Source: Pseudomonadota bacterium (GTDB taxonomy: Bacteria > Myxococcota_A > UBA796 > CAJQPC01). Taken from it: DNA of 64,000 nucleotides. The position numbers and the translations under genes are program-made. The notes under the pieces are model-generated. The model saw only the letters and a list, made by a program, of their open reading frames with translations. It had not been told where the DNA came from and made no database searches. The stretch is taken from positions 1 to 64,000 of the forward strand of contig JAAESX010000013.1 of NCBI GenBank assembly GCA_024228935.1. The letters are read 5' to 3'. Within the stretch, counting starts at the first letter, position 1. The number at the start of each line of letters is the position of its first letter. Below are positions 1 to 7,440 of the stretch, one piece after another.

Positions 1-69
1 CTCGAGGATCTTGCGACCCGAGGGCAGGACCCGCGAGGCCCCGATCATCTGGAAAACGAACTCGGCCAT
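1..69 (-). CDS. ettA: EttA-like translational throttle ABC-F ATPase, N-terminal fragment
   Basis: Only the first 23 codons lie in the window; the gene runs off the left edge. The peptide begins MAEFVFQMIGASRVLPSGRK, which matches the start of EttA (E. coli begins MAQFVYTMHRVGKVVP). EttA is a soluble ABC-F ATPase that binds the ribosomal E site and gates entry into elongation according to the ATP/ADP ratio. The ATG is at 69-67, with a GGAGG Shine-Dalgarno sequence about 6 nt upstream. That sequence partly overlaps the hairpin at 70-99. The family call rests on the N-terminus alone, so another ABC-F protein is possible. Confidence 0.7.
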   Translation of the reverse strand, partial: MAEFVFQMIGASRVLPSGRKILE

Positions 70-99
70 GGCGGCCCTCCGAGAGGCTGAAGGGCCGCC
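70..99 (-). terminator. 9-bp hairpin between lipoprotein gene and ettA
   Basis: GGCGGCCCT at 70-78 is perfectly complementary to AGGGCCGCC at 91-99, with a 12-nt loop. It sits after the stop of the lipoprotein gene (112) and directly abuts the ettA start codon. No T tract follows. It could end the upstream transcript, or it could mask the ettA ribosome binding site, because part of the GGAGG is inside the stem. Confidence 0.5.
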
Positions 100-111
100 G
101 AATAACCGGGT

Positions 112-1191
112 CTACTCGCCGAGCGTGCAGGACCCGTCGATCGCCAGTCCGGTCGCGTCCTCGACGACGACGGGGGGCCCGTCCTCTTCGGGGAACTGGA
201 CAGCGTTCCAGCCGAACTCGAGGCCCTGGAAGATCGCCATGAAGGCCTCGATGGGCGTGGCCGGGGGCGCCACGTACATCGCGCCGACGACCAGGCCGTC
301 GAGGCAGGACGTGGACTGGAGCGCGTCGCCATCATCCGGGCCGCCGCTCTCGTTGCTGTCCGCGTAGGCCAGCGGGAGTTCGAGCGCGAACGCGGCGGTC
401 TCCTCCTCGAACATGTGGCTCTCGGGGGGCGCACCGCTGAGCGTGAACTCCCAGGTGGCGCCGAGCTCGTCGTCGTACAGCAGCTCGTCGATGCCGGTCC
501 CGTCCTCGAACGCCGTGAACGGCAGCACCGCCAGGCGGTCCGTGTAGTCCGAGGTCCCCCCCATGGTCACGGACTCGGAGTACGCGATGTTGGCGCCGAG
601 CGGGATGGCGTCGGTGTCGAGGGCGGTCGGCAGGTCCGAGCCCTCCTCGAACAGGAGAGCGTTCCAGCCCAGCTGGAAGCCGACCAGCTCGAACTCCGCG
701 GGCATCTCGCCCTCGATCCAGGTCAGATAGGGCTCCGACACGCCGAGGATCTCCTCGCCCTCGTCGAAGTCGCCGTTGCCGTCGTCGGCGTGCCAGTCGG
801 CCACGTGGAAGCTGATGAAGAGGCCGGGGACGTCCTCGATCTCCTGCAGCTCGTCGCCGGTCGGACGGTCGGGGGTCACGGACTGGGTCGCGCCGGTCAC
901 GACCGTGCCGCTGTCCGTCTCGCCGCCGAAGATGCCCTCGTCGCCGATCTCGGCGAACGTCATGGCGATGCCGGTGTTCTCCCAGTCCCCGTCGATGACG
1001 AAGGTGATGGTCTCGTTGTACTCGACGTCGGTGTCGGTGTCCGAGTCCGTGTCGGCATCCGAGTCGGCGTCCGTGTCGCTGTCGCTGTCGGCGTCCGTGT
1101 CGGCGTCGCCTTCGACGCCCGAGTCGACGACGATGGTGCCGTCGTCCTTGCTGCAGCCGAAGAGACCCAGGGTGAGAGTCAGTGTGAGCAT
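112..1191 (-). CDS. Lipoprotein with Asp/Ser/Thr-rich linker
   Basis: The protein is 359 aa. The start MLTLTLTLGLFGC gives a short lipoprotein signal peptide with a lipobox ending at Cys13, and AGGAAA lies 3 nt before the ATG (1191-1189). A longer in-frame reading to 1308 lacks this logic. Residues about 28-55 are a low-complexity run of alternating D, S, T and A, likely an extended surface spacer. The remainder is acidic, with two similar modules around motifs FxxGWNALLFEE and GLEFGWNAVQFPEE, suggesting a duplicated beta-rich domain. Such linkers are common in Myxococcota lipoproteins. No enzyme motif is visible and the function is unknown. It lies upstream of ettA on the same strand. Confidence 0.8.
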   Translation of the reverse strand: MLTLTLTLGLFGCSKDDGTIVVDSGVEGDADTDADSDSDTDADSDADTDSDTDTDVEYNETITFVIDGDWENTGIAMTFAEIGDEGIFGGETDSGTVVTGATQSVTPDRPTGDELQEIEDVPGLFISFHVADWHADDGNGDFDEGEEILGVSEPYLTWIEGEMPAEFELVGFQLGWNALLFEEGSDLPTALDTDAIPLGANIAYSESVTMGGTSDYTDRLAVLPFTAFEDGTGIDELLYDDELGATWEFTLSGAPPESHMFEEETAAFALELPLAYADSNESGGPDDGDALQSTSCLDGLVVGAMYVAPPATPIEAFMAIFQGLEFGWNAVQFPEEDGPPVVVEDATGLAIDGSCTLGE

Positions 1192-1267
1192 GCGTTTCCT
1201 CCAGGTGTTCGCACGTGTGTCGCACAGAACATGCTTTGGACCCGCGGAACCTGCAAACCCGAAACCC

Positions 1268-1972
1268 TCACTCGGCCTCGAGCACTTCCTTGTCGAAGAC
1301 CCACGCACCCCGCCTCGACTGGATGGCCAGGCCGTCCTCGAGCCGCTTCAGGTAGAGCCGCCGGGGCATCTCTCGGGCCCCGAAACGAGCCAGGTGGCGC
1401 GTGTACACCTGCGAGTCGATGAGCTGGAAGTCCCAGCGCACGAGCTGGTGGACCAGGTGGACGAAGGCGACCTTCGAGGCATCGCTCACCGCCGAGAACA
1501 TCGACTCGCCGAAGTAGACCCGCCCGATCGAGACGCCGTACAGGCCCCCGACGAGCTCGCCGTCCTGCCAGGCCTCGACCGAATGCGCGAAGCCGAGTTC
1601 GTGCAGCTCAAGGTAGGCGTCCCGCATCTCGCGGGTGATCCAGGTCCCGCGCTGACCGGGCCGGTGGGTCGCCGAGCACTTGTCGATGACCTTGGCGAAG
1701 CAGGTGTCCAGGGTGAGCTGGAACGGACGCTTCTTCACCACCTTTCGGAGCGAGCGCTGGACGCGGAACTCCTCGGGCAGGAGCACGAACCGCGGATCGG
1801 GCGAGTGCCAGAGGATCGGCTGCCCATCCGAGTACCAGGGGAAGATCCCCATCGCGTAGGCCAGCAGGAGCCGGTGCGGATGCAGGTCGCCGCCCACGGC
1901 CAGGAGCCCGTCCTCACGGGCGAGCGCCGGGTCGGGGAACACGTGTTCCGGGGGGAGCGAGAAGACCGGCAC
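1268..1972 (-). CDS. aat: Leucyl/phenylalanyl-tRNA--protein transferase
   Basis: The protein is 234 aa, the normal length for Aat. Aat transfers Leu or Phe from aminoacyl-tRNA to N-terminal Arg/Lys residues, marking proteins for the ClpS/ClpAP N-end rule pathway in the cytoplasm. Diagnostic motifs are GGDLHPHRLLLAYAMGIFPWY at the N-terminus (residues 27-47; the motif core is GIFPWY), WHSPDPR (55-61) and the YFGESMFS block near residues 150-160. The start is GTG (1972). A TAGGGT hexamer lies at 1986-1981, about 8 nt from the start, so the message may be leaderless. It is transcribed away from the deoxynucleoside kinase gene. Confidence 0.95.
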   Translation of the reverse strand: MPVFSLPPEHVFPDPALAREDGLLAVGGDLHPHRLLLAYAMGIFPWYSDGQPILWHSPDPRFVLLPEEFRVQRSLRKVVKKRPFQLTLDTCFAKVIDKCSATHRPGQRGTWITREMRDAYLELHELGFAHSVEAWQDGELVGGLYGVSIGRVYFGESMFSAVSDASKVAFVHLVHQLVRWDFQLIDSQVYTRHLARFGAREMPRRLYLKRLEDGLAIQSRRGAWVFDKEVLEAE

Positions 1973-2022
1973 AGCAAGAGACCCTAATGACGTTCAGAAG
2001 GCGTTGCGATACCGACGGGACC

Positions 2023-2673
2023 ATGGAATCGCTTCAGGATCTGTTCATCGGCATCGCGGGCATCATCGGGGCGGGCAAGAGCACGCTCGCGACCGCGCTC
2101 GGCAAGCACCTCGACCTGCCCGTCTACTACGAGCCTGTGGCCGACAACGAGTACCTGGCCGACTTCTACCGGGACACCGCCCGGTACAGCTTCGCGACTC
2201 AGATCTACCTGCTGAACCGACGCTTCCAGCAGCACCAGGAGATCATCTGGCGCGGGGGCGGCGGTGTGCAGGATCGCACGATCTACGAGGACGCCGTGTT
2301 CGCGCGCATGCTGGCCGAGAACGGGCTGATGGACGAGCGGGACTACCGCACGTACCTTCAGCTCTTCAGCCACATGAGCAACTTCATGTGCCGACCGAAC
2401 GTCATCGTCTACCTGGACGTGAAGCCCGAGCGGAGCCTCGAGCGGGTCCAGATGCGGAGCCGTGACGTCGAGAGCGGCCTGACGCTCGAGTACCTGAACT
2501 CGCTGCACGCCGAGTACGAGCGCTTCGTCGCCGACATCTCCCGCACCGTCCCCGTCATCCGGGTCGACTGGGACGACTTCAAGAGCGCCGAGGAGATGGC
2601 CGAGGTCATCGAGCGCGAGTACCTGCACCACAGCTTCCTCCGAAGCGTGAGCTGGTCCCCGACGAAGGGCTGA
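2023..2673 (+). CDS. Deoxynucleoside kinase (dNK/dGK family)
   Basis: The protein is 216 aa. It phosphorylates deoxynucleosides for dNTP salvage. The P-loop GIIGAGKST is at residues 13-21. The DRTIYED motif near residue 83 matches the DRS/DRT substrate-binding signature of the family, and an Arg-rich lid (RSRDVE) lies near residue 143. The start chosen is ATG 2023 (MESLQDLFIG), which places the first beta strand at the N-terminus as usual. An upstream ATG at 1987 would add 12 unlikely residues. No clear Shine-Dalgarno sequence is present. The nucleoside preference cannot be read from the sequence. The gene converges on the 2676-3146 gene with a 2-nt gap. Confidence 0.9.
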   Translation: MESLQDLFIGIAGIIGAGKSTLATALGKHLDLPVYYEPVADNEYLADFYRDTARYSFATQIYLLNRRFQQHQEIIWRGGGGVQDRTIYEDAVFARMLAENGLMDERDYRTYLQLFSHMSNFMCRPNVIVYLDVKPERSLERVQMRSRDVESGLTLEYLNSLHAEYERFVADISRTVPVIRVDWDDFKSAEEMAEVIEREYLHHSFLRSVSWSPTKG

Positions 2674-2680
2674 CCTCAGC
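2669..2680. terminator. Small hairpin at convergent stop codons
   Basis: GCTGA-CC-TCAGC is a 5-bp inverted repeat that contains both convergent TGA stops (2671-2673 and 2678-2676). It is short and has no T tract, so it is a weak terminator candidate. It is listed because four other convergent junctions in the window have the same design. Confidence 0.25.
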
Positions 2681-3146
2681 GGTCCAGGTGCTCAGGCTTG
2701 GGTTTCTTGCCCACTCCGACACCCACGGTCGGCAGGACCGTCCACTGCCCGTAGGAGGGCCGCGCCCAGGTCGAGCCGCTGATGGCGCTCGCCGAGACGC
2801 CGAAGCGCCACCGACCCGTCCGGTAGGCGACGCCCCCGAGCGCACCGCGGGGCATCAGGAGCGCGGTCTGGACACCCGCGGTCCAGTGCAGGCCGTCGAT
2901 CAAGAACGGTCGCTCGTACACGACCGACTGACTCGACAGCGACACGCCGACGGTCAGGCCCGGCACGCGGGGTATCGAGACGACCGGCTTCACCTGGGTC
3001 ACCAAGCGGATCGCGGCCTTGGTCGGGTAGGTCGGAGCGCCCCAGAGCTCGTAGTTCACGAACGTGCCGGGGTCCTCGCTGATGAGGTCCACCCGGTCGA
3101 ACTGCACGGGGGCGGCCAGGGCGGCCCCGACGAAGAACAGCGGCAT
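2676..3146 (-). CDS. Small secreted, outer-membrane-like protein
   Basis: The protein is 156 aa. The start MPLFFVGAALAAPVQF gives a short signal peptide with an ALA/AAP cleavage region. The ATG overlaps the upstream GDPD stop by one base (TGATG), implying translational coupling. The mature protein alternates polar and hydrophobic residues with many Gly and aromatic positions, as in a small beta-barrel. The C-terminus (GKKPKPEHLDR) lacks a terminal Phe/Trp. No family was recognised. Co-transcription with the GDPD lipoprotein suggests an envelope role. Confidence 0.75.
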   Translation of the reverse strand: MPLFFVGAALAAPVQFDRVDLISEDPGTFVNYELWGAPTYPTKAAIRLVTQVKPVVSIPRVPGLTVGVSLSSQSVVYERPFLIDGLHWTAGVQTALLMPRGALGGVAYRTGRWRFGVSASAISGSTWARPSYGQWTVLPTVGVGVGKKPKPEHLDR

Positions 3147-4018
3147 CACGGTGCCCACTCCGGGTAGTCGGTGATGAGCCCGTCGACGGGCCACCTCCCG
3201 TAGTGGGCCAGGAGCGCCTCGTCGTTGAGCGTCCAGATCTGGACCGCCAGGCCCGCGTCCTTCATCACCTCGACCTGGCGTCGGTCGATGACCTGGTACG
3301 GGGCGGCGACGCCGTCGGCTTCGGACTCCTCGGCGAGATCGACCAGCTCGCGGAGTCCGAACGTGGTCAGGAACTCGTTCTCGAGCGCTACCGACGTGGC
3401 GCTCTGCCCAGGCGGGAACCGAGGCCAGATCAGGCTCGTCGGGATGTCCTGGTCCAGTGCCTTGAAGGCCTTGAGCGCGTCCGCGGTGTTCGCGCTCACG
3501 TAGTACGGGTTCGGCAGATCCCGCGCGTCCCAGGCCGTCCAGATGACGTCGGCGAACTCGTCGGCCGGGCGGGTCGTCCCGTCCGGCTCGTACTTCACGT
3601 CGATGTGGATGAGCATGTCCGGGTCGTCCTCGATCACGTCGAGGAGTTCGTCCCAGGACATCGGCGACTCGGCGAACAACTCGGCGTCGGGCGCCTCAGG
3701 GTCCAGCACGCCGCCGCACAGGAAGCCGTCCTGGATCTCCTCGAGCGTCATCTCCGAGATCAGCAGCTCCTCGGTCACCGCGCTACCGTCGGCGTGGGTG
3801 CAGAGCTCCTCGTGGATCCAGGGGTCGTGGGACAGGACAGCATGGCCGTCCGAGGTCAGCAACAGATCGAACTCGAGGCCGTCGTAGCCAGCGGCCACGG
3901 ACTCGGTCATCGCCAGCCGTGAGTTCTGCGGCCAGTTACCGGCGGCACCCCGATGGGCTTCGATCGCGGGGTCGGCGCCGGCATCGAAGGCGCCACAGCC
4001 AATGAAGAGGACAAGCAT
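3146..4018 (-). CDS. Glycerophosphodiester phosphodiesterase lipoprotein
   Basis: The protein is 290 aa. MLVLFIGCGAFDAG is a very short lipoprotein signal with Cys8 as the lipidation site. The GDPD domain follows at once: HRG at residues 22-24, then GLEFDLLLTSDG and LSHD, carrying the metal-binding Glu/Asp and the second catalytic His. HIDVK and QIWTLND match later conserved strands. The enzyme hydrolyses glycerophosphodiesters to glycerol-3-phosphate and an alcohol, here presumably at the membrane surface. An alternative start at 4033 adds five residues. The gene is divergent from the methyltransferase; the two ATGs share the CATG at 4016-4019. It is coupled to the downstream small secreted protein. 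Confidence 0.9.
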   Translation of the reverse strand: MLVLFIGCGAFDAGADPAIEAHRGAAGNWPQNSRLAMTESVAAGYDGLEFDLLLTSDGHAVLSHDPWIHEELCTHADGSAVTEELLISEMTLEEIQDGFLCGGVLDPEAPDAELFAESPMSWDELLDVIEDDPDMLIHIDVKYEPDGTTRPADEFADVIWTAWDARDLPNPYYVSANTADALKAFKALDQDIPTSLIWPRFPPGQSATSVALENEFLTTFGLRELVDLAEESEADGVAAPYQVIDRRQVEVMKDAGLAVQIWTLNDEALLAHYGRWPVDGLITDYPEWAP

Positions 4019-4901
4019 GGGCGAATCGTACATTCACGCTGTCCAGCGCGGGGTCCACGCCATCCTCTCCATGCCGCGACAGCTCCAGCCCCAGGCGATC
4101 GAGCGCCTGTGCACCCAGCTCGTGGAGTTCCGCCCCAACGAGGACTGGAACACCTCGTTCGGCCCCGACTCGCTGTTCGACGCCTGGACCGCCACCACGC
4201 TCACGCGGGGCCTGTACGCCGCGAACCTGCTGGCCATCCGGCCCCACCTGCGGCCCGGCTTCACCGCCATCGAGATCGGCGGCGGCGACGGGCGCCTGTG
4301 GGCCTCGATGCTGACGAAGCGCGACACCGGCACGCTGCATGTGATCGACCCCTCTCCCGGGGTGCACGACCAGGTCGCGCGCCGACTGCCCAAGGGCGTC
4401 GAGCTCGTCCGCCACGTGGCGCTGGTCCAGGACGTCGAGCTGCCGCCGGCCGACGTCGTGGTCTGCAGCCTGACGCTCCACCACGTCCGCGGCCTGGCCG
4501 AGAAGGCGCGCGTCCTGGCCGCCATCCGAGCCGCTGTGCCAGACGGTCTGTTCGTGCTGAACGAGGCCAACGTGCACTGCGAGGACACGCTGGCCGCCGG
4601 CGACCCCGTCCTGCGGGACAACCTCATCGACAGCTACGTGCGGCGCTGCGCCCACGCGCTCGTCGACGAGATCGACGCGCGCCCCGGTGCGGCACGGAAC
4701 ACCCGGCTCGCCGGCATCGTGCACCTGTGGTGCCTCGAGCAGGTCGCCCTGGCGGATGCGCCCGTCGAGGACCGCGACGTCTACGAGCTGGACGTCGCGC
4801 GGTGGGAGAGGCTGCTCGTCGACGCGGGCTTCTCCATCCAGGGGCGCCGCTGCACCGACCCGTACGGCCTGTTCTTCCAGTACGTGCTCAGGCCTTCCTG
4901 A
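4017..4901 (+). CDS. Class I SAM-dependent methyltransferase
   Basis: The protein is 294 aa. Motif I is AIEIGGGDGRLWA near residue 84, and the acidic motif II is HVIDPSPG near residue 107. VVCSLTLHHV near residue 148 resembles the motif IV region of small-molecule methyltransferases of the Methyltransf_11/12 type. The C-terminal FSIQGRRCTDPYGLFFQYVL gives the closing beta strands. The start at 4017 has AGAGG 7 nt upstream; an ATG at 4002 is possible. The substrate is unknown. It converges on the APH-like kinase gene with a 14-bp coding overlap. Confidence 0.8.
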   Translation: MGESYIHAVQRGVHAILSMPRQLQPQAIERLCTQLVEFRPNEDWNTSFGPDSLFDAWTATTLTRGLYAANLLAIRPHLRPGFTAIEIGGGDGRLWASMLTKRDTGTLHVIDPSPGVHDQVARRLPKGVELVRHVALVQDVELPPADVVVCSLTLHHVRGLAEKARVLAAIRAAVPDGLFVLNEANVHCEDTLAAGDPVLRDNLIDSYVRRCAHALVDEIDARPGAARNTRLAGIVHLWCLEQVALADAPVEDRDVYELDVARWERLLVDAGFSIQGRRCTDPYGLFFQYVLRPS

Positions 4902-4902
4902 G
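4887..4902. terminator. Hairpin inside convergent overlap
   Basis: CTCAGG-CCTT-CCTGAG is a perfect 6-bp stem with a 4-nt loop. It contains the TGA stops of both convergent genes (4899-4901 plus, 4890-4888 minus). It could act as a compact bidirectional terminator, although no T tract follows on either strand. Confidence 0.35.
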
Positions 4903-5709
4903 TTCCTGGGTCCACTTCTCCCAGTCGGCCTCGACCGCTGGGTCGAGCCCGCCGAGCTCGAGCCGCCGGATGAGCTCGCGCATCAGGAAGCGGTTCATGA
5001 GCTTCGTGTCCAGGGGCAGGCCCCCCGCCCGTCGGTAGCCACCCATGAACGCGTCGCGTGAGCCCGGGACCGAGCGGAACACCGACAGGTGCATCTCGAC
5101 CAGGTCGGCCTCGCGGGGGCCCCAGCGCGCCAGCACCCAGTCCACGACGCCGCTGACCTTGAAGCTCCCGCGCCGCCGGTCGTGCACCAGCTGGACGTTC
5201 CCCAGGTGGAAGTCCATGTGCAGGAGCCTGGCGCCCTTCACGTCGAACTCCCGGCGCGGAAGTTCGGGGATCACACCGGGCGTGTCCCGGCGCTTCTTGG
5301 TGTGGATCCCGGCCAGCGCGTAGCCCATCGCGTAGCAGACATCGCGCAGGTAGGCGGTGTCGAGGCGACCGCGGTCCCACAGCGCCTGGCCGGACTCGCC
5401 GGGGATGTGCGGCTGGATCGCCGCCGGGGGGTCCTCGCAGAGGATCCGGGTCGGGGACGGCGTGGTGATGTGGCAGGCGAACTCGATGGCTGCAGCCTCG
5501 GTGCGCAGCCCATCCAGGTGCGAGCGGTTCGGGTCCCACGAGTCGCCGAAGGGCTGGTCCACCCGACCGACCTTGAGCACGAACGGCGCGCCGTCGAGCG
5601 TCAGCCGGAACAGGTGGTGCTGGCTGCCCGACTCGAACGGGCGCAGATCGGCGTAGTCGACCCCGGCATCCCGAAGGATGTCCTCAGCGACGCGGCGAGG
5701 GCCTTCCAT
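4888..5709 (-). CDS. APH/choline-kinase-fold phosphotransferase
   Basis: The protein is 273 aa. The catalytic loop is HMDFHLGNVQLV near residue 163 (family pattern H-x-D-x-x-x-x-N), and the metal-binding Asp is in VVDWVLARWG near residue 190. The N-terminal HHLFRLTLDGAPFVLKVG provides the ATP-binding strands and Lys. The fold covers aminoglycoside, choline, homoserine and fructosamine kinases; which substrate applies here is unknown, and a resistance role should not be assumed. The start MEGPRR (5709) has GAGGGG just upstream. It lies 7 nt after the CAP-domain lipoprotein gene, so the two are probably co-transcribed. Confidence 0.8.
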   Translation of the reverse strand: MEGPRRVAEDILRDAGVDYADLRPFESGSQHHLFRLTLDGAPFVLKVGRVDQPFGDSWDPNRSHLDGLRTEAAAIEFACHITTPSPTRILCEDPPAAIQPHIPGESGQALWDRGRLDTAYLRDVCYAMGYALAGIHTKKRRDTPGVIPELPRREFDVKGARLLHMDFHLGNVQLVHDRRRGSFKVSGVVDWVLARWGPREADLVEMHLSVFRSVPGSRDAFMGGYRRAGGLPLDTKLMNRFLMRELIRRLELGGLDPAVEADWEKWTQELRKA

Positions 5710-5716
5710 CAGCCCC

Positions 5717-6574
5717 TCACTCGGTCTCGAAGTGAACGAGCACCGTCTCTTCTCCCCCACTCCACTCGACCGTGAGCTCGGCGTCATAGCCGGATGCGGC
5801 CTCGAGCGGGGCGAGCGGGACCAGCGCGACCATGTTGCCCAGCGCGTCGTCGTTCGAGGGGTCGAGCGCGAGCGTCTCGACCTTGCCGCTGGGACCTCGC
5901 AGCTCGCCTCTCAGGAGCCGCACCTCGGGCTCGGGAGACGCCGAGCCGATGGTCACGGTCACGGGGTACCCCACCAGGCCGTGGTCCGGCGCCGGGTCGG
6001 GGCTCTCGGTGTCCGAGTCGAACGTGGTCGGCACGCCCGTCTGGCCGCTCACCGGGTACGGAACGACCTGCTCCTGCACCTGCGGATAGGCGCCCACGAA
6101 CGCCATCGCCGTGTACATGCCCTCGATCCCGAAGCCGGTGTTGATCCACTCGGGCGTCAGGAACGGCTCGCGGTGGTAGACCGAGTGCACCCAGGTGTCG
6201 ACGGCACCCGTGGGCCCGTCCCCGAAGGCGACGACCTCGGAGATGGTGACGCCCATGGTCTGGCTCCACCCCGCCGTCTCGATGCGGTCCCAGACGGCGT
6301 CCCCCGTGTACCCACTCTTCGAGGCGTCCTCGTAGTGGGTGAGCTCAGCGTGCTCGGCCATGTACAGCGCGTGCGCCAGCGAGGCGTCGTCGAGCGATAC
6401 GTCGAGCTCACCGGCGTCCAGCCCGGCGAGGAGCCGATGACAGTTGGCCCGCTCGACCGCCTGGACGGACGCCTCGGGCGCTCCGTCGTACGGGCTCGAC
6501 GGTTCGCAGAAGTCGTCGACGTGCACGTCGGTCCACTCCGTCGGCCCGAAGCAGCCGACCAGGATGAGCAGCAT
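5717..6574 (-). CDS. CAP (SCP-like) domain lipoprotein
   Basis: The protein is 285 aa. MLLILVGCFGP is a minimal lipoprotein signal (Cys8) with no basic n-region. Residues about 40-160 resemble the CAP/SCP superfamily: NCHRLLAGL, DDASLAHALYMAEHAELTHYE, WVHSVYHREPFLTPEW and INTGFGIEG. The C-terminal 120 residues look like an Ig-like beta domain ending in VLVHFETE. CAP proteins are secreted; bacterial roles are mostly undefined. GGGAGG lies 4 nt before the ATG. The gene is followed by the APH-like kinase and is divergent from the 6613 lipoprotein gene. Confidence 0.8.
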   Translation of the reverse strand: MLLILVGCFGPTEWTDVHVDDFCEPSSPYDGAPEASVQAVERANCHRLLAGLDAGELDVSLDDASLAHALYMAEHAELTHYEDASKSGYTGDAVWDRIETAGWSQTMGVTISEVVAFGDGPTGAVDTWVHSVYHREPFLTPEWINTGFGIEGMYTAMAFVGAYPQVQEQVVPYPVSGQTGVPTTFDSDTESPDPAPDHGLVGYPVTVTIGSASPEPEVRLLRGELRGPSGKVETLALDPSNDDALGNMVALVPLAPLEAASGYDAELTVEWSGGEETVLVHFETE

Positions 6575-6590
6575 GGTGCCTCCCGCCGCG

Positions 6591-6596
6591 TAGCAT
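6591..6596 (+). promoter_or_regulatory. Putative -10 element (TAGCAT)
   Basis: TAGCAT matches TATAAT at four of six positions and lies between two divergent lipoprotein genes. The same hexamer precedes the OmpA gene (41718) and the LdcA gene (36785, minus). Expected transcription start is near 6603, a few bases before the plus-strand coding sequence. No good -35 was found. Confidence 0.35.
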
Positions 6597-6612
6597 AGAG
6601 CGCATCGGCCTC

Positions 6613-7440
6613 CTGATCCCGCTCATCGTCCTCGCCTGTCGCGACGAACCGGCGCCCGTCGAGGACGAGGTCGGCCCCATCGCGTTCGCCGTGGGTGCCT
6701 TCGGCTCGGACGGGCTCGTCGGTGCGAACCCGTTCGTCGGCACCTGGGACAGCAACTCCGGCGCATTCGTCGGAGGGGTCGAGCGCATCAGCTCGCTCAC
6801 GGATGCCAGCGAGGTCGCCGCCGAGTTCGTCCCGGGTGCCTGGCACGACGCGTTGTCGGCGGCCGGTGGGCGACACGGGGTCCGGGTCGCTGCGGTCCGG
6901 TCCGCGTCCGGCGTGTACGGAGAGACCCTGATCGACATCGAGGCCGAGCCCGCCACGACGCTGATCTGGACCGGAAGCGTCCCCATCCGCCACATCGAGC
7001 TCGGCGAAGGCGACCCCGAGGAGATCCGACCGAATCGGCGGCGGCCGCTCCTCGAGAAGGTCTTCACCCTGGAGCCCATGGAAGTGGACTGCTCGGGACA
7101 GGCCGAGCCGTACGATGTGCAGTTCGGGCAGCCCCATGGCCAGAGCGCCGGCGCTGGCCACACCCTGGTCCGCTGGCCCGCTCGCATGGTCGGCCCATCG
7201 CGCACTCTGGACGGAGGCGCCTTGTTCCTGGAGTACGGCGGGCCCGTGCGATCGAGCGCGACCGCGCCCTACCTGAAGCTGTGCGGCACGAGGCGGCCGC
7301 TGGACGCACGCGTCGAGCTGGCGTTCCAGATCGAGGAGTCCGCTCCGCTGGCCCTCCTCGACGTCCGCTGCGGCTGCACCGACCGGCGCTACGTCCTGGT
7401 CGATCTCGTGGTCGGCGAGACAGTCAACTGGAGCTGGTGA
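6613..7440 (+). CDS. Lipoprotein of unknown function, probable CTG start
   Basis: The reading frame is open from the promoter region and encodes a lipoprotein signal, LIPLIVLAC, beginning at CTG 6613. No ATG, GTG or TTG occurs before this signal in frame. The first standard start is GTG 6691, which would remove the signal and lipobox Cys. An ATA at 6595 would give ERIGLLIPLIVLAC. I place the start at 6613, but it is unresolved. The mature protein (about 270 aa) is beta-rich with paired cysteines near the C-terminus (LLDVRCGCTDRRY). No family was recognised. It overlaps the convergent kinase gene by 17 bp. Confidence 0.65.
   Translation: MIPLIVLACRDEPAPVEDEVGPIAFAVGAFGSDGLVGANPFVGTWDSNSGAFVGGVERISSLTDASEVAAEFVPGAWHDALSAAGGRHGVRVAAVRSASGVYGETLIDIEAEPATTLIWTGSVPIRHIELGEGDPEEIRPNRRRPLLEKVFTLEPMEVDCSGQAEPYDVQFGQPHGQSAGAGHTLVRWPARMVGPSRTLDGGALFLEYGGPVRSSATAPYLKLCGTRRPLDARVELAFQIEESAPLALLDVRCGCTDRRYVLVDLVVGETVNWSW

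Noticed and set aside
1021..1110. Tandem-like repeat GTCGGxGTCCGAGTC
   Set aside because: It encodes the Asp/Ser/Thr linker of the lipoprotein and is imperfect; it is explained by protein low complexity.
5140..5240. Aminoglycoside resistance from the APH-like gene
   Set aside because: The fold is shared by many metabolic kinases and no resistance-specific feature is visible.
6595..6597. ATA as the start codon of the 6613 gene
   Set aside because: ATA starts are extremely rare, and the codon overlaps the putative -10 element. A CTG start at 6613 fits the short signal peptides seen here, though a read error turning ATG into ATA cannot be excluded.
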